DNA from: Mastigamoeba balamuthi
Taxonomy: Eukaryota; Evosea; Mastigamoebida; Mastigamoebidae
Length of the DNA stretch: 64,000 bases
Direction of reading: 5' to 3'
NCBI GenBank assembly: GCA_902651635.1
Contig: CACRSC010000134.1
Span: forward strand, 124,001 to 188,000
Part shown: positions 23,107-34,894 of the stretch, piece by piece
How positions within the stretch are numbered: the first letter of the stretch is position 1
How the letters are laid out: each line of letters opens with the position of its first letter
Made by a program: the position numbers and the translations under genes
Notes under the pieces: generated by a model
Database searches by the model: none
The model's input: only the letters and a program-made list of their open reading frames with translations
Told to the model about the DNA's origin: nothing

Positions 23107-24654
23107 NNNNNNNNNNNNNNNNNNNNNNNNNTAAGAGAGAGAGAGAGAGAGAGCCTTCTGTTAGTCACCAGACCCTCGATGCCCGCGGGGGGACTCGCCT
23201 GGAAGAAGCTGCCCGAGCTGATGCGGAACAGGATGCCGAGGATGCGCTCGTGGACGCACTCCTCGCCGTGCCACAGGACGCTCGGGTCCTCGCAGGCGTT
23301 GGAGACCGAGTTGTTGACCTGCCCCCGCAGCGACGTCACCTTGGTGTTGCCGCACAGCTCCTCGGTGACCTTGGCCTTGGCCTCGGCGACGGCCTCCGCC
23401 GGCACCCTGCGCGGGCAGCGACGCCCTGAGCCCACGCACGGGCTGGGAGCAGAGCAGAGGGAGCGCACTTGTCGTCGCTGTACTGGACGGTGGCCATGAC
23501 CTCGCCGGTGGTGTAGGCGCGGACCTCGAGCGTGCGCCAGAAGCCCTTGTGCGTGAGCTTGTTGTAGACGGGCAGCGGCGACGCGGCGACCACGCGCTGC
23601 ATGGCGAGCCGTATCTCCTCGGCGCGCTCGCTCACCAGCAGCCCCGGCTCGGGCGGGACCACAGTGGTGACGCCCCTCGCCACCAGACCCTCGGCGAACC
23701 CCACGCACACGCTCCCGTCCGCTGCAAACGTATGCGCCTGTGTCCTCAGATCGGGAACCACTCCACAAAAATGTGCCGGCGCGGGGATTCGAACCCGTGT
23801 TTCCGATGGTGAAGGAGAGCTTGTTGCGGTAGCCCTTGAGCGAGGGGCTCGGGTACACGCTGCCGCCGTCGAGCTCCGGCGCGTTGCCGAGGCCCTCAGC
23901 AGCAGCCCACGCGTCCCGCGCCGCCGCCCGGGCGGCGTGGTACTATTTCCCCGGGGGAAAATCAATTCAATATGTGGTGAAACTCGTAGGGAAAATGCAA
24001 GTGCCGAACCTTGTCGCGCAGTTGCTTCTCGTAAGGGACGGCGCTCATGGGAGCGGCACCGCCCTTGTGGCGCTTCTCCGCGGGGCCCCCGGCGGCGGCA
24101 GCCTCTATCCTCTGGCGCTTCTTCTCGTTGGCCGCCGCGCACTCCTCAATTCTCCACTTCTGGTTCCTGCGCGCACGCAGCGATAAAGTAACGCCAGTCA
24201 ACATCAATTGATAAATCTCCCGCCGGAATATCCGAGATAGGAAGATAGACGAATCCCGGCATCCAAGATAGCAGGTGGCGCACTTGAAGGCGTAGCCCTC
24301 GAGCAGCGGGATCGCGGCGGCCTTGTCCTCCGCGCTGGCGAACCACACGGTGGCGACCTTGTGGCCCTGCGGCTTGCGCAGCTTGGCGTAGGCGACGCCG
24401 AGCCTCTTGAACTCGCGCTCGACCTGCTTGCCGTGTGCCGACTGCGCGACGTTGTGGACGAGCAGCTTCAGCGCCACGTTGCGCGCCACCTCGTCGTCCA
24501 CCTCGGCGGGCGCCTCGCAGGGCTGCGGCGACGTGCCGGCCGAGACGGGCGCCGCCTCGCACGGGGTGGGCGTGGCGGAGGCCTCGGGGTGGTCTTGGGG
24601 GACGGCCGCCGCGTCGCACGTCGGCTGCGCTGCGCTTTCGTTCTGCGCGGACAT
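22216..24654 (-). CDS. TRMT2A: tRNA (uracil-5-)-methyltransferase, TRMT2A/TrmA family
   Basis: Six exons (24654-24284, 24166-24010, 23942-23795, 23721-23469, 23406-23169, 23052-22216) keep frame and give about 667 residues. An N-terminal RNA-binding-like part (VALKLLVHNVAQSAHGKQV, VATVWFASAEDKAAAIPLL) is followed by LKGYRNKLSFTIG and FRISSGSFFQASPP. The SAM-binding LLDVCCGTGTIGQVLASHFG comes next, then VVDPPRGGLHPSV and the catalytic-Cys motif VYVSCNPRTLASD. The family forms m5U at position 54 in the T loop of tRNA. The last 90 residues are an Ala/Val/Pro-rich tail unlike the family. Intron 5 is almost wholly a (CT)n tract on the coding strand and holds a 25-N gap. Intron 3 begins inside a T-arm-like sequence (see findings). 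Confidence 0.93.
23056..23152. repeat. (GA)n microsatellite with a 25-N gap inside an intron
   Basis: Alternating ga runs on both sides of N 23107-23131. The tract makes up nearly all of intron 5 of the tRNA methyltransferase gene, so on the coding strand it is a long polypyrimidine (CT)n. The gap size is an assembly placeholder and the true length is unknown. Confidence 0.9.
23767..23800 (-). other. tRNA 3'-half-like sequence across an exon-intron junction
   Basis: On the minus strand the text CGGGTTCGAATCCCCG holds a perfect B-box/T-loop core (GGTTCGAATCC). It is followed by CGCCGGC and A, shaped like a 3' acceptor strand plus discriminator, and then by TTTTT (23767-23771), a Pol III-type stop. 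No matching 5' acceptor, A box or anticodon arm lies upstream. Only the 3' half is present, and the T stem is imperfect beyond three pairs. The splice donor of intron 3 (GTTCGAAT) starts inside the T loop, at 23794. It may be a tRNA fragment inserted at some time, or coincidence. Confidence 0.5.
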
Positions 24655-24834
24655 GCTGAACCAAAAAATAATGAATCTCGCTTCGAAGATCCGAGTATCC
24701 CAAGCTTACGTAATTTGAAATATCATAGGTGAGTGACATCACATCACCACTGATGACACCCAGGCCCAGCTCTGCGGACACTGAAGAGAATCCGGTTGCT
24801 CTTTTGCTGCTGGGGAGGCGTTTGGCATGAGTCC

Positions 24835-27800
24835 CTAGTCTGAGTGGCCCGACGTCTCCTCTGTTGGAGACACCCCGGCGTAGTCGCGTCTTGCGCCGGA
24901 GGGTCTGCGGCTGACTGCCACACAGGCTCGCAGGTTGTTGAGCTTCTCCGTGAGGACAGCGTTCTCCTTGCTGAGGCGGTCCGCCTGTGCCATCCAGCTG
25001 TGCACCTTCACGTCCCTCAGCCTGGTCTCCTTGGCGAGGGTCTCCTCCAGCTGCTTCGCCTTCCCGCGCGCTGCGGTGAGCTCCGCACGCACGCCTTCGA
25101 GCGTGCTCTGGAGTGTGCGCTCCCTCTGGATCTGCTCCTCCACAAAGGCCCCAGTGTCGAGCCGCTCAGGGCGCCCGGGCGACAGTGGTACACTTGGGCG
25201 TCCGCCAGACGCAGGGCGTTCGCCAGTACCGGGCCGTGCGCCGGCCGTTGTTGGCGGACGTCTCGGAGTCCCGCTTGCATCCACAGGGGTCTGCAGTTTG
25301 TCAGTCGAGCGCACAGCCGATGGCGAAGAAGCTCACGGCTGTGGGCGTGTGGGGGCGAGTGGCACGCTGGAGTTGGAAACGGAGAGAAGAGAGTTCCTTC
25401 TCCTGGGTCTCCCTCAGGCCGGTGGTATCCTTCTGCTGCTTCTGAAGCTCTTGCACCTTGAGAGTCAGCGACCGCACTTTGGCGTTGAGCTCCTTTGTGG
25501 CTTCGCGGAGCTCTCTGTTCTCTTTCAGTGCAGCAGCGGCTTTGAACCTGGCAGGATGTGAGTTCCTCAGTACAAGGGACCAGACTCACTCGACTGCTGG
25601 TGCTTTCTGAGGGAACGCCATGCCCTTCATCCTGAACTCCTGTAGGCGCTCCTCCAGCCGGGCCGTCTTCGATTTAACGGCAGAAAGCTCGCTTGTCAGG
25701 GTCTCTGATTGCCCCTGGAGCGTCAACAGGGCCGTCCTGTCCCTTTCGTGGTTCGCCTTCTCGGTCTGTAGGTCACGCTCCATTTCCTTTCCTGCGTCCT
25801 CAAGATGCGAGTTGCGGCGTCTCTGAGCCTCCAATTGATCGTGCAGCTCGCCATTGCTTGATTGCAACTCCTATGTGACCAGTATTTGAGCAGTGCGAGT
25901 TTGGCGAGGTCGCACCGAAAGCAGTGTTTCGAGACTTGCCACTTTGTTCTTCAGGATCTGTGACTCATTCGAGTGCTTCATTCTCTCCCTCTCCAGTTGG
26001 TCTCCAACATTCTCCTCCATCTAAGTGTAACTTGAGAAGACGGCATCGAGTGATATGCACCTTTGCTATCTTGCGTGCCCACTCTTTCTCGCTGATGGAC
26101 TGCAGATCCTGTTGAGAGGCCAGCTGGGACCGCAGCCTCTCTATCTCCTCCATTGCCGCATCGAGCTTCTCCTTGGCCACGGAATCACGCTCGGAGTTCT
26201 TTGCCCTGGCGATCTTCTCCTTGAGGTGTTTGATCTTTGTGTTGGCCTGCTCGAGCTGCTCCGCCAACTCTGTTCTTCCCTCAATCAGACTGGCTCGAAC
26301 GCTCTCTGCCTCGTTGCGAGCAGTCGTGGCCTCAGCCCTCGCCTTCTTGACATCCAGTGCTGAAGCCTGAAGAGTGTCCTGCATGTTGCGAATTGCTTCC
26401 TGGGCCCGAAGTTCCTGCTCTTTGACCTGCCGGAGTTCGCTCTCCAGCCTTGCCACTGCCCGTGAGTTGTCTGCGGACATGCGCGTCTTTTCCTCCGCAA
26501 GCGTGGTGCACTGCCTCTCCGCACCGTCCTTCTGCTGCTCGAGGCTCTCCCTCTCTTGTGCCCAGGACGCTTCGAGCTCCCGCATTCTCTTTTCTAGGGC
26601 GCCATACCTGTTCTGGTCGACGGAGTTCCTGGCCTTTTCCTTGAGCTGCGACAACTCGGTCGACACAGACTGCAGGCTCTTCTCTGCTGCCTCGCGCAGC
26701 GAGGTCTCTTCAACGATTTGCTCGCGGAGAACCTGCTTCTCCCTGATCAACGACTTGACGGACTGCTGCTTGCCAGCGCTCTCTTCGAGCTGCCACTTGA
26801 GGTCCGAGATCTTTGCCTCAAGGGCGTCGCACTTGTTCTGCAGGTCTTCTTTTAACCGCGCCTCAGTCTCTAGGCGCAGGACGAGGTCTTCTGACAGCTG
26901 CTCCAGCTCTGACACTCTCGCTTCCAGCGATGCCGCTCTCTCGCGTGCCTGCTCGAGCATCTCGACCGTCGCTGCGAGCTCAGTATCCAGCTGCTTCTTT
27001 GCTATGTCCAGGCGTTTGGCCGTCGCTCTCTCTTTTGCGAGCCCCTCAGTCAGAGAGGCCACGGAGGCGGCGGAATCGTTGAGCGAGCACTCCAGACTGC
27101 TGCGGGTGCTCTTTTCGTCGGCAGCGGCCTTCTCCAGCAGCTCCTTGAACTCATGCGCCTGCCTCTCGGCCTTCTCCTTCTCTGACCGCTCTCTGGAGAT
27201 GCGCTGCCTAAGAGACTCGTTTTCCGCGGCCGATGCTTCAAGGTCCTCCTGTAGCCTCATGCAAGTGGATATCTGCTCGTCTATTTGCATCTTCAACTCC
27301 TCGACCTGCTGCGAGACGACCGTGGACTGCTTCTGATCCCGTGCGATCGAAGCCCCCATGTCCGCCATGCGGGCCTCGTGCTGCTTCACGGTGCGTTCGG
27401 CCTTTGCATGCGCTTGTGCGAGGCGCTCGTTCTCTTTCTTTGCAGCCGCCAATTCGCGCTGCAGCCTGGACTCGGACTGAGAAACCTCCTCGTAGTCCAC
27501 GAGGCGATCGTTTGCCACGGAAAGCACGCCGGCAGTCTTGATCTTCTCGGCAGTAACTCGGTCCAGATCGGCTACGAGACGATTGCATCTCTCTTGCAGC
27601 TCCTGTATCTCCCTGTCCTTGCCCCGCATCGCAGACTCCGCGTTGTCTCTTGTCTGGGCATTCCGGTCCTCCATCTCCTGCACCTGCGACTTGAGCGACC
27701 CCACCTGCTTGCTCAACGCTGCGTTGGAAGTTGCCTGCGACTCAAGGGAACCCTGCAGGCCTTGGATCTGCTTGTTGAGCACTTCTTCTTGGTGTGCTTT

Positions 27801-30756
27801 AGCGCTCTCGAGCTGTGCGAGCTCCTGCCTGGCTCCGACGATCTGAGTGGAAAGGTGGTTGCTGCGTGTGCTCTGGACCTCAAGTTCCCTGTCCAGCTCT
27901 GCTATTCTCTGCTCTCTCGTTCTGTTTTCGTTCTGCAAGTCGTCGACTTGCTTGCGTAGTTGACTGACGGCGTCTGAGAGCGACGCCTTCTCCTCTCGGA
28001 GCGCACGCATTTCCTCGTCCGCGGCTCCGGTCTTCGAAATGGGCCGTACCAACAGGAACAGCCTGGTCCACGACCGCCTCGAGGCCGCGAGCCACATAGC
28101 TGTGTTCCTCTGGATGACTTTGGCTGCACTGTGCTGCTCGCGCCAGCGGCTGTACCCTTGCACGAAATGGAACCGCCTCCACGCCCTTTGGATCTGCCTC
28201 GCAGACTCCGACAGTACCTCGTTACGCAGGTTCTCGAGTATCGTATTCTTGTTGCAGCGCATGAAGACCTTTGTTGTGCCGAGCTGATAGTCCTCCATCT
28301 TCCTGAGTGGCGTTGCCGACAGAATGGCCTCGGATGCTGCAGAGAGGTTTCCAGGCACCGCTTGCTTGCGAGGGGCCAATACGCGGAAGCGCTTTACAAA
28401 CTCGAGGAGCGGGACGCGCAGAGGGAATCCCATTCTGGATATGCGTATGCCCTCTAGGACGCCGTTGCAGCGCAGCTGGTCGAGGACGAGAGTGCCGTTG
28501 ATGACCCATGGCTTCCTCTCGTGGTTGGGCTTGATGCACCTGATAAAGTGCGGCTCCGTCTGCGACAGCGTCGTCATCAGCGTGCTGAGCTGCGACCTGA
28601 ACTGGGAGGACACCGTCTCCATGCTCGCGCTCTTGCCCTTTCGAGACGCCGCGATTGCGGCAGCGTTCGCGTCCGCAGTGAACAGCTGCTGGACGAGGCG
28701 CACTGTGGACTGCCGCGTGGCATCCACGAGGTCGTCGTGCAACGGGCTCTTGTTCCGCGCGAGCCAGTCGTCGACCGTGTACGTCACCCACCCCGCATAG
28801 TGCTTGAGCCCGAACTGTGTGTTGGATGTCCTGGGCTGGTTGAACGACGCGCAACCCTTCCCAAACGTCGCGTAGATCTTAGACAGGAATGCTGCCCGCC
28901 CGGATGTGAGCACGCTGATTATTGCTAATCGGAGGTACCCTCTTTCTTTCCCGACGGAAGGAAGCACTGCTCTTCGAGGGCGGCGAGTATTCCGTTGGTG
29001 GGATGCTCGATCGCATCAATAGTCTCTTTCAGGAGGTTCCCGAAGTCCTGGTGGGTCCACTCGATCTTCTCCGCCGCGTACTCCTCCTGCTCACGCACGA
29101 ACATGTGGTGGTTGAAGAACTGCTGCAGTTTCTCGTTGGTGAAACTGTAGGCATTGTGAGTTGTAAGCCCAGGATTGCTGAAGCGCACTTGATGCAGAGC
29201 TGCTCGAAGGAATTGGTTTCAAAGATCTCGAAGCCGGCGATGTCGAGCACGCCTACGAAACTGGCGCTGCGGCCGTCGTGGCTGATGGTCTGGTTGATGG
29301 TCCTCACCAGCCAGTCGAACAGCTTGTCGTAGAGAGCACGCGCGAGCGCATCCCTAGATGCCGAAGCCATCGCTGCCTTTTGGCTCGTGACCAGCGTCTG
29401 GCCACCCGCGGTGATCTTCTTTTTCAGCAGGCCGAGCTCCAGAGCGTCCACAGGAAGCCCGAGTACTTCGGCAGCGTTCTGTAGGGCCTCACGGGTAGGT
29501 ACGACAGCCTCCTCGCTCGGCGTGTCTTCGAACCGGATGTTACCCAGCCACAGAATGGCGGAGATGAGCCGGAAGATCTCGTTCTGCTGGTCGTCGGTGA
29601 TACCGAATATACTCATCGCCGACTTGGTCTCCGAGAACATCTCTGTGTCGTCCACGCCGTCTATCGCGTAGCAGTCCCCTGCCCGCAGGTACTCGTAGTC
29701 CGACGGCCTCAGCAGCTTCAGAGATGCGCGCTGCTCCGGCGACGCTCCCGCCAGGAGCTGGTAGAAGATGTGGAACGACCTCTCTCCCTTCAGCCTGCTG
29801 CAGATCCTCGACCGTTCCAGAACTGCACAGAAATGTAAGGAGAGCGCGAGTTGGACTCAACACACGGTAGTGGACAGTCTTCATTCCAGACACGAGTCCG
29901 TTGGAGGTGAACTGGATCTGGATGAACTTGCCGAAGCGCGAAGAGTTGTCGTTGCGCATAGTCTTAGCGTTCCCGAAGGCCTCGAGGATGGGGTTGGCTT
30001 GGAGCATCTGCTCCTCGAGCTGGCCCACCTGCTTGTCCTGTCTTCTGCAGACTGTCGCGTAGTACTGGATCACTCTCTTCGTGTTCTGATTTGCGGACTG
30101 AGCGCAGCCCGAGCAGCGGTGCAAGTGCAGAGAGGTACCTCCGTCTTGCCTGCGCCACTCTCACCGGTGATGAGTATGCTCTGGTTCTTCTTGTTGGCCA
30201 CCATCATCCTGTACGCCTCGTCCGCCACTGCGAACACGTGTGGGGCCACCTCGTCCCTGCGCCTGCCCTCGTACATGCGAGTCACGGCCTCGCTGTACAC
30301 CGGGAGGGCGCAGTAGGGATTCACGACCACGAGGAACAGACCCGAGTACGTGTGGATCCTCGTGGCGGCGTACCGCGCACGGAGATTGTTCAGCACCCCG
30401 CTCTCGTTGAGCTCGCACAGCTGTGACATGTCCTCGCATCCGTCCGTGTGCGGCGGGTTCATCTTCTCCGCGAACAGCACCGGAGCCTGATCCTTCTTCG
30501 CGGCCGCCTGAGCCTTCGGCGCTCCCGTGCCGCATTCGACAAGAGCCGGTCCGCGGTCGAGCTCTGCTCGGACGTCGTCCATCGATCCCTCGGGGCGGAC
30601 GACGACGAACGAGCCCGAGGGATCGCGGCTCAGAACCTGCGCTCGCACAAAGCCCTCGTGCGAGTCCGAAAGCCACACGTACGCGCTGGGGTCCCATTCA
30701 GGCGAGGCCGTGGGCGGTGTCTCCATCGCCAGGTGGTCTTTGTATGCTTGGCTCAT
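24835..30756 (-). CDS. Conventional (class II-like) myosin heavy chain
   Basis: About 1,800 residues in about nine exons. The start is [15 protein letters not shown]. An N-terminal SH3-like part ([17 protein letters not shown]) precedes the motor: P-loop [11 protein letters not shown], switch [30 protein letters not shown], switch [20 protein letters not shown], and the actin-binding stretch [14 protein letters not shown]. The converter is followed by two IQ-like motifs ([35 protein letters not shown]) and [12 protein letters not shown], the Trp/Arg-Pro junction typical of class II. A coiled-coil tail of about 950 residues follows, full of Glu, Lys, Leu and Gln heptads. The end is a short non-helical Pro/Ser/Gly segment plus one more coil. 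Such tails form bipolar filaments for cortical contraction and cytokinesis. Confidence 0.95.
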
Positions 30757-30920
30757 CGTTGAACGTATTTTTAGAGAGAGAGAAAAAAGAAAGCCGAGAT
30801 ACGATGTGTAGGCGGGGGAACGATGACGAATATCTGACGTTGCACGACGGAACGGTGGCTGGCTGCCGAGTGAGAAGGCAAAGACGAGGGCGGTGTTGAT
30901 GCAAGCGGTGGCAGCCGTCG

Positions 30921-32414
30921 TCAGAACTTGGCCGAGTAGTGGCGCAGCTTCTCGGTGAGCTCGAGGTCCGAGCGGTCGCCCTCGCGCAGCAGTCGCTTGC
31001 AGACCTCCTTGTGCGTCTTCCACGCGGCCCTCTGGCACTCGCGCGAGCAGTACCTCGCGACGTGGCACCCGGCGCACCTGCTCAGCGCCTCCTTGGGCCC
31101 CGCGTCGGCGGGCTCGGGCTTGGAGCACCACGAGCAGGTCGGCCTCTGGTGGTTCGCAGTCCACGGCAGCGCGCTCGACTCGTCGCGTCGGCCCGTCGTG
31201 AGGGCCTTGAGGACGCCGGCCTCGAACGCCTCGTCGGGCACCTCCTTGCAGATGCGCCTCAGCGAGTCGGCGAACGCGGGCCGCATCGGCGCCAGGGGCC
31301 CGTCGGCGCTGAACGCCTGCTCGCAGCGCTCGCACTCGGCGAGGCACTCGGCCCTCCACGCGACCGTCTGCTTGGCGACGTCGACCTCGGAGGCGCGGCT
31401 GATGCCGCGCAGCACCGAGACGCACTCGGGCACGCGGAAGAGGTTCATCGCGAGGAAGAGGCTCGCGGCGCGCGGGGCCGACGCGATGGCCGCGCCCTCT
31501 GCGCCGCTCCTCTGCTTGGCGAGCTCCTCAGCCGTGACGCCGTCGAGGACCATGGCGACGCCCATCTGGTACTCGCGCTCGGCGAGGTAGACAGAGGCCA
31601 GCCTGCAGCGCAGCGCCGGCAGCAGCGACGCCGACTTCTCCTCAAACGCCAGCGTCGCCGCCGCGTCGAGCTCCGCCCGCGCGCGCGCCGAGTCGCCGAG
31701 CGCCGCGAAGAGGTCCGCGCGCATCTCGAAGACCCTGCAGGCGCTGGGCCTGCAGTCCGCGGGCCTGGGCTCCCGGGCCAGCGCGTCCAGCGCGTCCCCC
31801 GTGAGCCCCAGGCACACGGCCGCCCGCCCTGCCGCGGCCCCCGCGCCGCCTGTCTGCCTGCCGTGGGCCCTCCAGCCGGCCGACGCGCTGAAGAGCAGCA
31901 GCGAGGCGCTGAGGTCGGGGTCCAGGCGCGCCTGGGCCTCGCAGCAGCTGTCGCTGGCCCTGCACAGCGAGCACACGAGCGCCGCAGTCGCCTCGTACGC
32001 GCCGCCCGCGCCGCACAGCAGCGGCGCCAGCGCGGCGTCGCGCAGCACCAGCGGGTACCCGCGGGCGAAGCCGTACCCGCACGCCCGCGCCGCCTTGCGC
32101 AGCGCCTCGATGTCGATGGCCTCGGCGTCGCGCTGCCCAGCGAGCAGCGAGAGGGGTCAGCGCGACGCCCCAGAGGGAGGGTGGAGAGGGGGACGCACCT
32201 TGGAGAGCTCGGCGCGGAGGGCCTCCCAGCCCGAGCGGAACTCGGAGACGCCCGAGACGAGGAGGGAGGCGCTGGCGTCGAGAGAGGCGGGGAGGGCCGA
32301 GAGGTCCGGGGTGCGCCCGGGCAGCGGCGGGATGTCGGGGAGGTACTTGATCATGGCGGCGATGTTGCCGGTGCTCTGGGCCTCGGCGAACCTCTGTGCA
32401 CGCTCCTCTGCCAT
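30921..32414 (-). CDS. MYND zinc-finger protein
   Basis: Two exons (intron 32133-32198) give 475 residues, starting MAEERAQRFAEAQ. The C-terminus has a full MYND finger: CSWCSKPEPADAG, then LSRCAGCHVARYCSRECQ and HKEVCKRL, supplying the usual seven Cys and one His. MYND fingers bind short Pro-containing peptides. The preceding 400 residues are Ala-rich helices arranged like TPR-type repeats (ADLFAALGDSARARAELDAA, RLASVYLAEREYQMGVAMVL), but I cannot assign exact repeats. No SET domain is present, so it is not an SMYD methyltransferase. It lies 164 bp upstream of the myosin gene on the same strand. Confidence 0.85.
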
Positions 32415-32655
32415 GTCTGCAAGCTGCAGTGCTGGGGATAACAAACCAAAGAGACGCAGCAAAGAACACGGGAAGTGTGCCAGAAAGATACCGCAGATTT
32501 CTTGAGAAAAATCAACATGTCAGATTCTTCTCCTGGGTATGATCGTGGTGACATGTTGACAGACGGGTGGTACCGCCTTTGCCGTCAGGGAACAACTTGG
32601 GAGGAGGGGAATGAGATTCAACACTTAGCGAAAGTCCTGTTACTCGCCTTGCGTC

Positions 32656-34836
32656 TCAGAGCCTGCTGTCATGGCGACGGCTGGGCAGCTCGAAGACGGG
32701 GTGCTTGGAGACAACGCACTCGTCCCCGTGCCGCACAGCCATGTGGACCTTGCACACCAGAGGGCCACCGTTGGCAGTGTGCGCAAGAGTGTCGTCCCCG
32801 CGCCACACGCTCGACAGCATCTCTGCCGAGTACTTCTCGCACATCTCGAGCGTCCAGGATATGAGATCGCCCTTCCTACTGCCATGCCCTGGAACGCTGA
32901 CAGCAGGCTCGTGGCACTTTGGCACAGATCCGTCGTGCCACACCGCACACCCGAGCTCGTACCACAGCTTCTTGGCAACGGCGATCGCGTCACGCATACC
33001 CCCGAAGTGAACAACGCGCCGGATTCTGTAGGTGATGTCGTAGACCGCGACTGCAGCACGAGCAGTTATGAGCCAGAAGCACCTGCCCTGTTCGATGACG
33101 CCAGACTGTGGGGGGCACATAACGGTTGGGCCCTGGGGATCCCGCGCAGCCAGCGAGAACAGTATGTGCTGCAGGGCATTCTCTGGGAGCTTTGGCAGCA
33201 CCCCGCGGCAGTTCACCAACAGAAATTGGCGCATGGCCTCCCTGTCCTCTGCACTCAACGAGTACACGACACTTGGCGTACACATGGAGACCGACTGACT
33301 CCTGCTGTCCTGGGGAAGGGTGACAACACGTGCTCCGGTTGAGCATTGCCAGACGTTGCACACTGCGAGTGCGGGGTTCGCATACGCCGACCGCATGTCC
33401 CCTCCATCTTCCCAGAGCTCCTGTATGTTCTCCGAGGTGACTTCTCGTATGGCCTCTTGCTTCCACCACGGATATGAAACCTCGAAGGAGAAGCACTCCT
33501 GGACCTCTTTGAAGAACACATTCGAGGCACACTCTTCAGCCTCTTTGCGATCGAAGACCACTTGATCGGATATGGCGATGTACAGGTCGTAGACGGGGGA
33601 GACTGTCACACAGGAAACCCAGTAGATCTCCGGATTCGATCGTTGTCCTGGCCCCTGTGGCGCCGAGTCCGATGGCAAACAGAACACCCCTGGGTCGATG
33701 ACCACTGCGCGATTCCCGTGACGCTCTAGCAGAGAAACAGCCGTATGAACAGGCCCTGGAGTGGCACGCGAAGCAAAAGAGTGTTCGTCGATGTCAAACA
33801 GATCCTGTACACTAGTTGCATCCTCCGGAACGCTTGTGATGTGTTCTGGCTGTTCTCTGCATTCTGCCTTGCTCCACAGGGCACGAGCCAACATACTAGA
33901 GCCAAACCTGTGGAACTCGGCTCTGGCGTGTGCAACAGCCTCCTCTGAATTACCGAACACGACTCTGCAGCGCACAGCAACAACCTGAGGGCACTGGAGT
34001 GGGTACGCACAGCTCGTCGTGACGAGGAAGAACCTGAGGCCCTCGGGAACGACGCCTCCAGGGGGAAAGACTCCGAGTACTGGCTGCATCACCCAGTCAT
34101 CTTCGCACAGTTGCTCCACGATCAGTTTGGTGCATCTGGTGGGGAGCTGCCGAAGTGCGCTCGACGATTTGTTCCCGAGCAGAAACAGCGTGCCAGCCTC
34201 TCTCATGGCATCGTAGGGCCACCTGGGCTCGAATCCGAAGGAAGGGAAGAGCCACTGGGTGAACTCGGGGTCTGGCTGTGCGTCCTTCGACGCCGGAAGG
34301 GAGAGCACGACCGAGCCGTTCCCATGGGTCGACCGGACCACGCAGACTGCACAGCCGGGCGAGGGCGCAGCGTATTGCTCGTCGTCGTCGTCATCGCCCT
34401 TGTCCACAGCACTGCGTGGGTACCGCCTTCGTCGCTCTTGAACCCACAGTTCGTCCAGACGTTCTCTGCATCACAATCTCGGGTGAGAATTTTTTTGGAT
34501 TCGATCTGTGCTCTACAAGGTTGACTCGTCGGCGAGGCACTCGATCGACCACCAGCCAGGGCGTGCGATACCTGCGCCCCCGTCCGCCTCGTCGCCAAAG
34601 AACCACCGGTCGACCTCGGAGAAGAGGAGCTCGCGGGCTGCTGTCGCCGCCGTGGGAGGGCACCCTGCGTTCGCACACTCGTCGAACACGACCGTGGCGC
34701 TGTGGTGCACCCCGTGCAGTACAGCAGGGCGACACACCGAGCAGGTGACGATGAAGAGGCCGCTGGGCTGCTGGGGAATGAAGACCGTGCCGAGCCCGCC
34801 GTCCCCGCAGTACGGACGCTTTGTGGGGGGCTCCAT
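32656..34836 (-). CDS. Protein of four repeated modules, family not recognised
   Basis: Two exons (34836-34517 and 34465-32656) join in phase across a 51-nt intron to give 709 residues. I do not recognise the family, but internal repetition is clear. One half-module has the pattern VCxVxxxxGxxVVxLP: residues near 146 (CAVCVVRSTHGNGSVVLSLP), 350, 474 (LAVCNVWQCSTGARVVTLP) and 680. The other half-module has Pro-Pro, then Gly, an aromatic, LVT, VYDI and VVF, followed by an Ala/Glu helix. It occurs near 20, 240 (FFLVTTSCAYPL...RVVFGNSEEAVAHARAEF), 385 (IYWVSCVTVSPVYDLYIAI) and 565 (FWLITARAAVAVYDITYRI). Copies end with a helix reaching EL or VW. There is no signal peptide or membrane span. The gene lies 58 bp downstream of the RalGAP-like gene. 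Confidence 0.75.
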
Positions 34837-34894
34837 CGCGAACAAAGACAGCCAGAAAATCTGTTATTCCGGATTCTGCCTGAGAAATCGCTCC

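Noticed and set aside
23774-23800. Primer-binding site of a retroelement
   Set aside because: The sequence resembles a tR­NA 3' end, but no LTR, no TGG before it and no element-like coding sequence lie nearby; it sits in and beside a well-defined exon.
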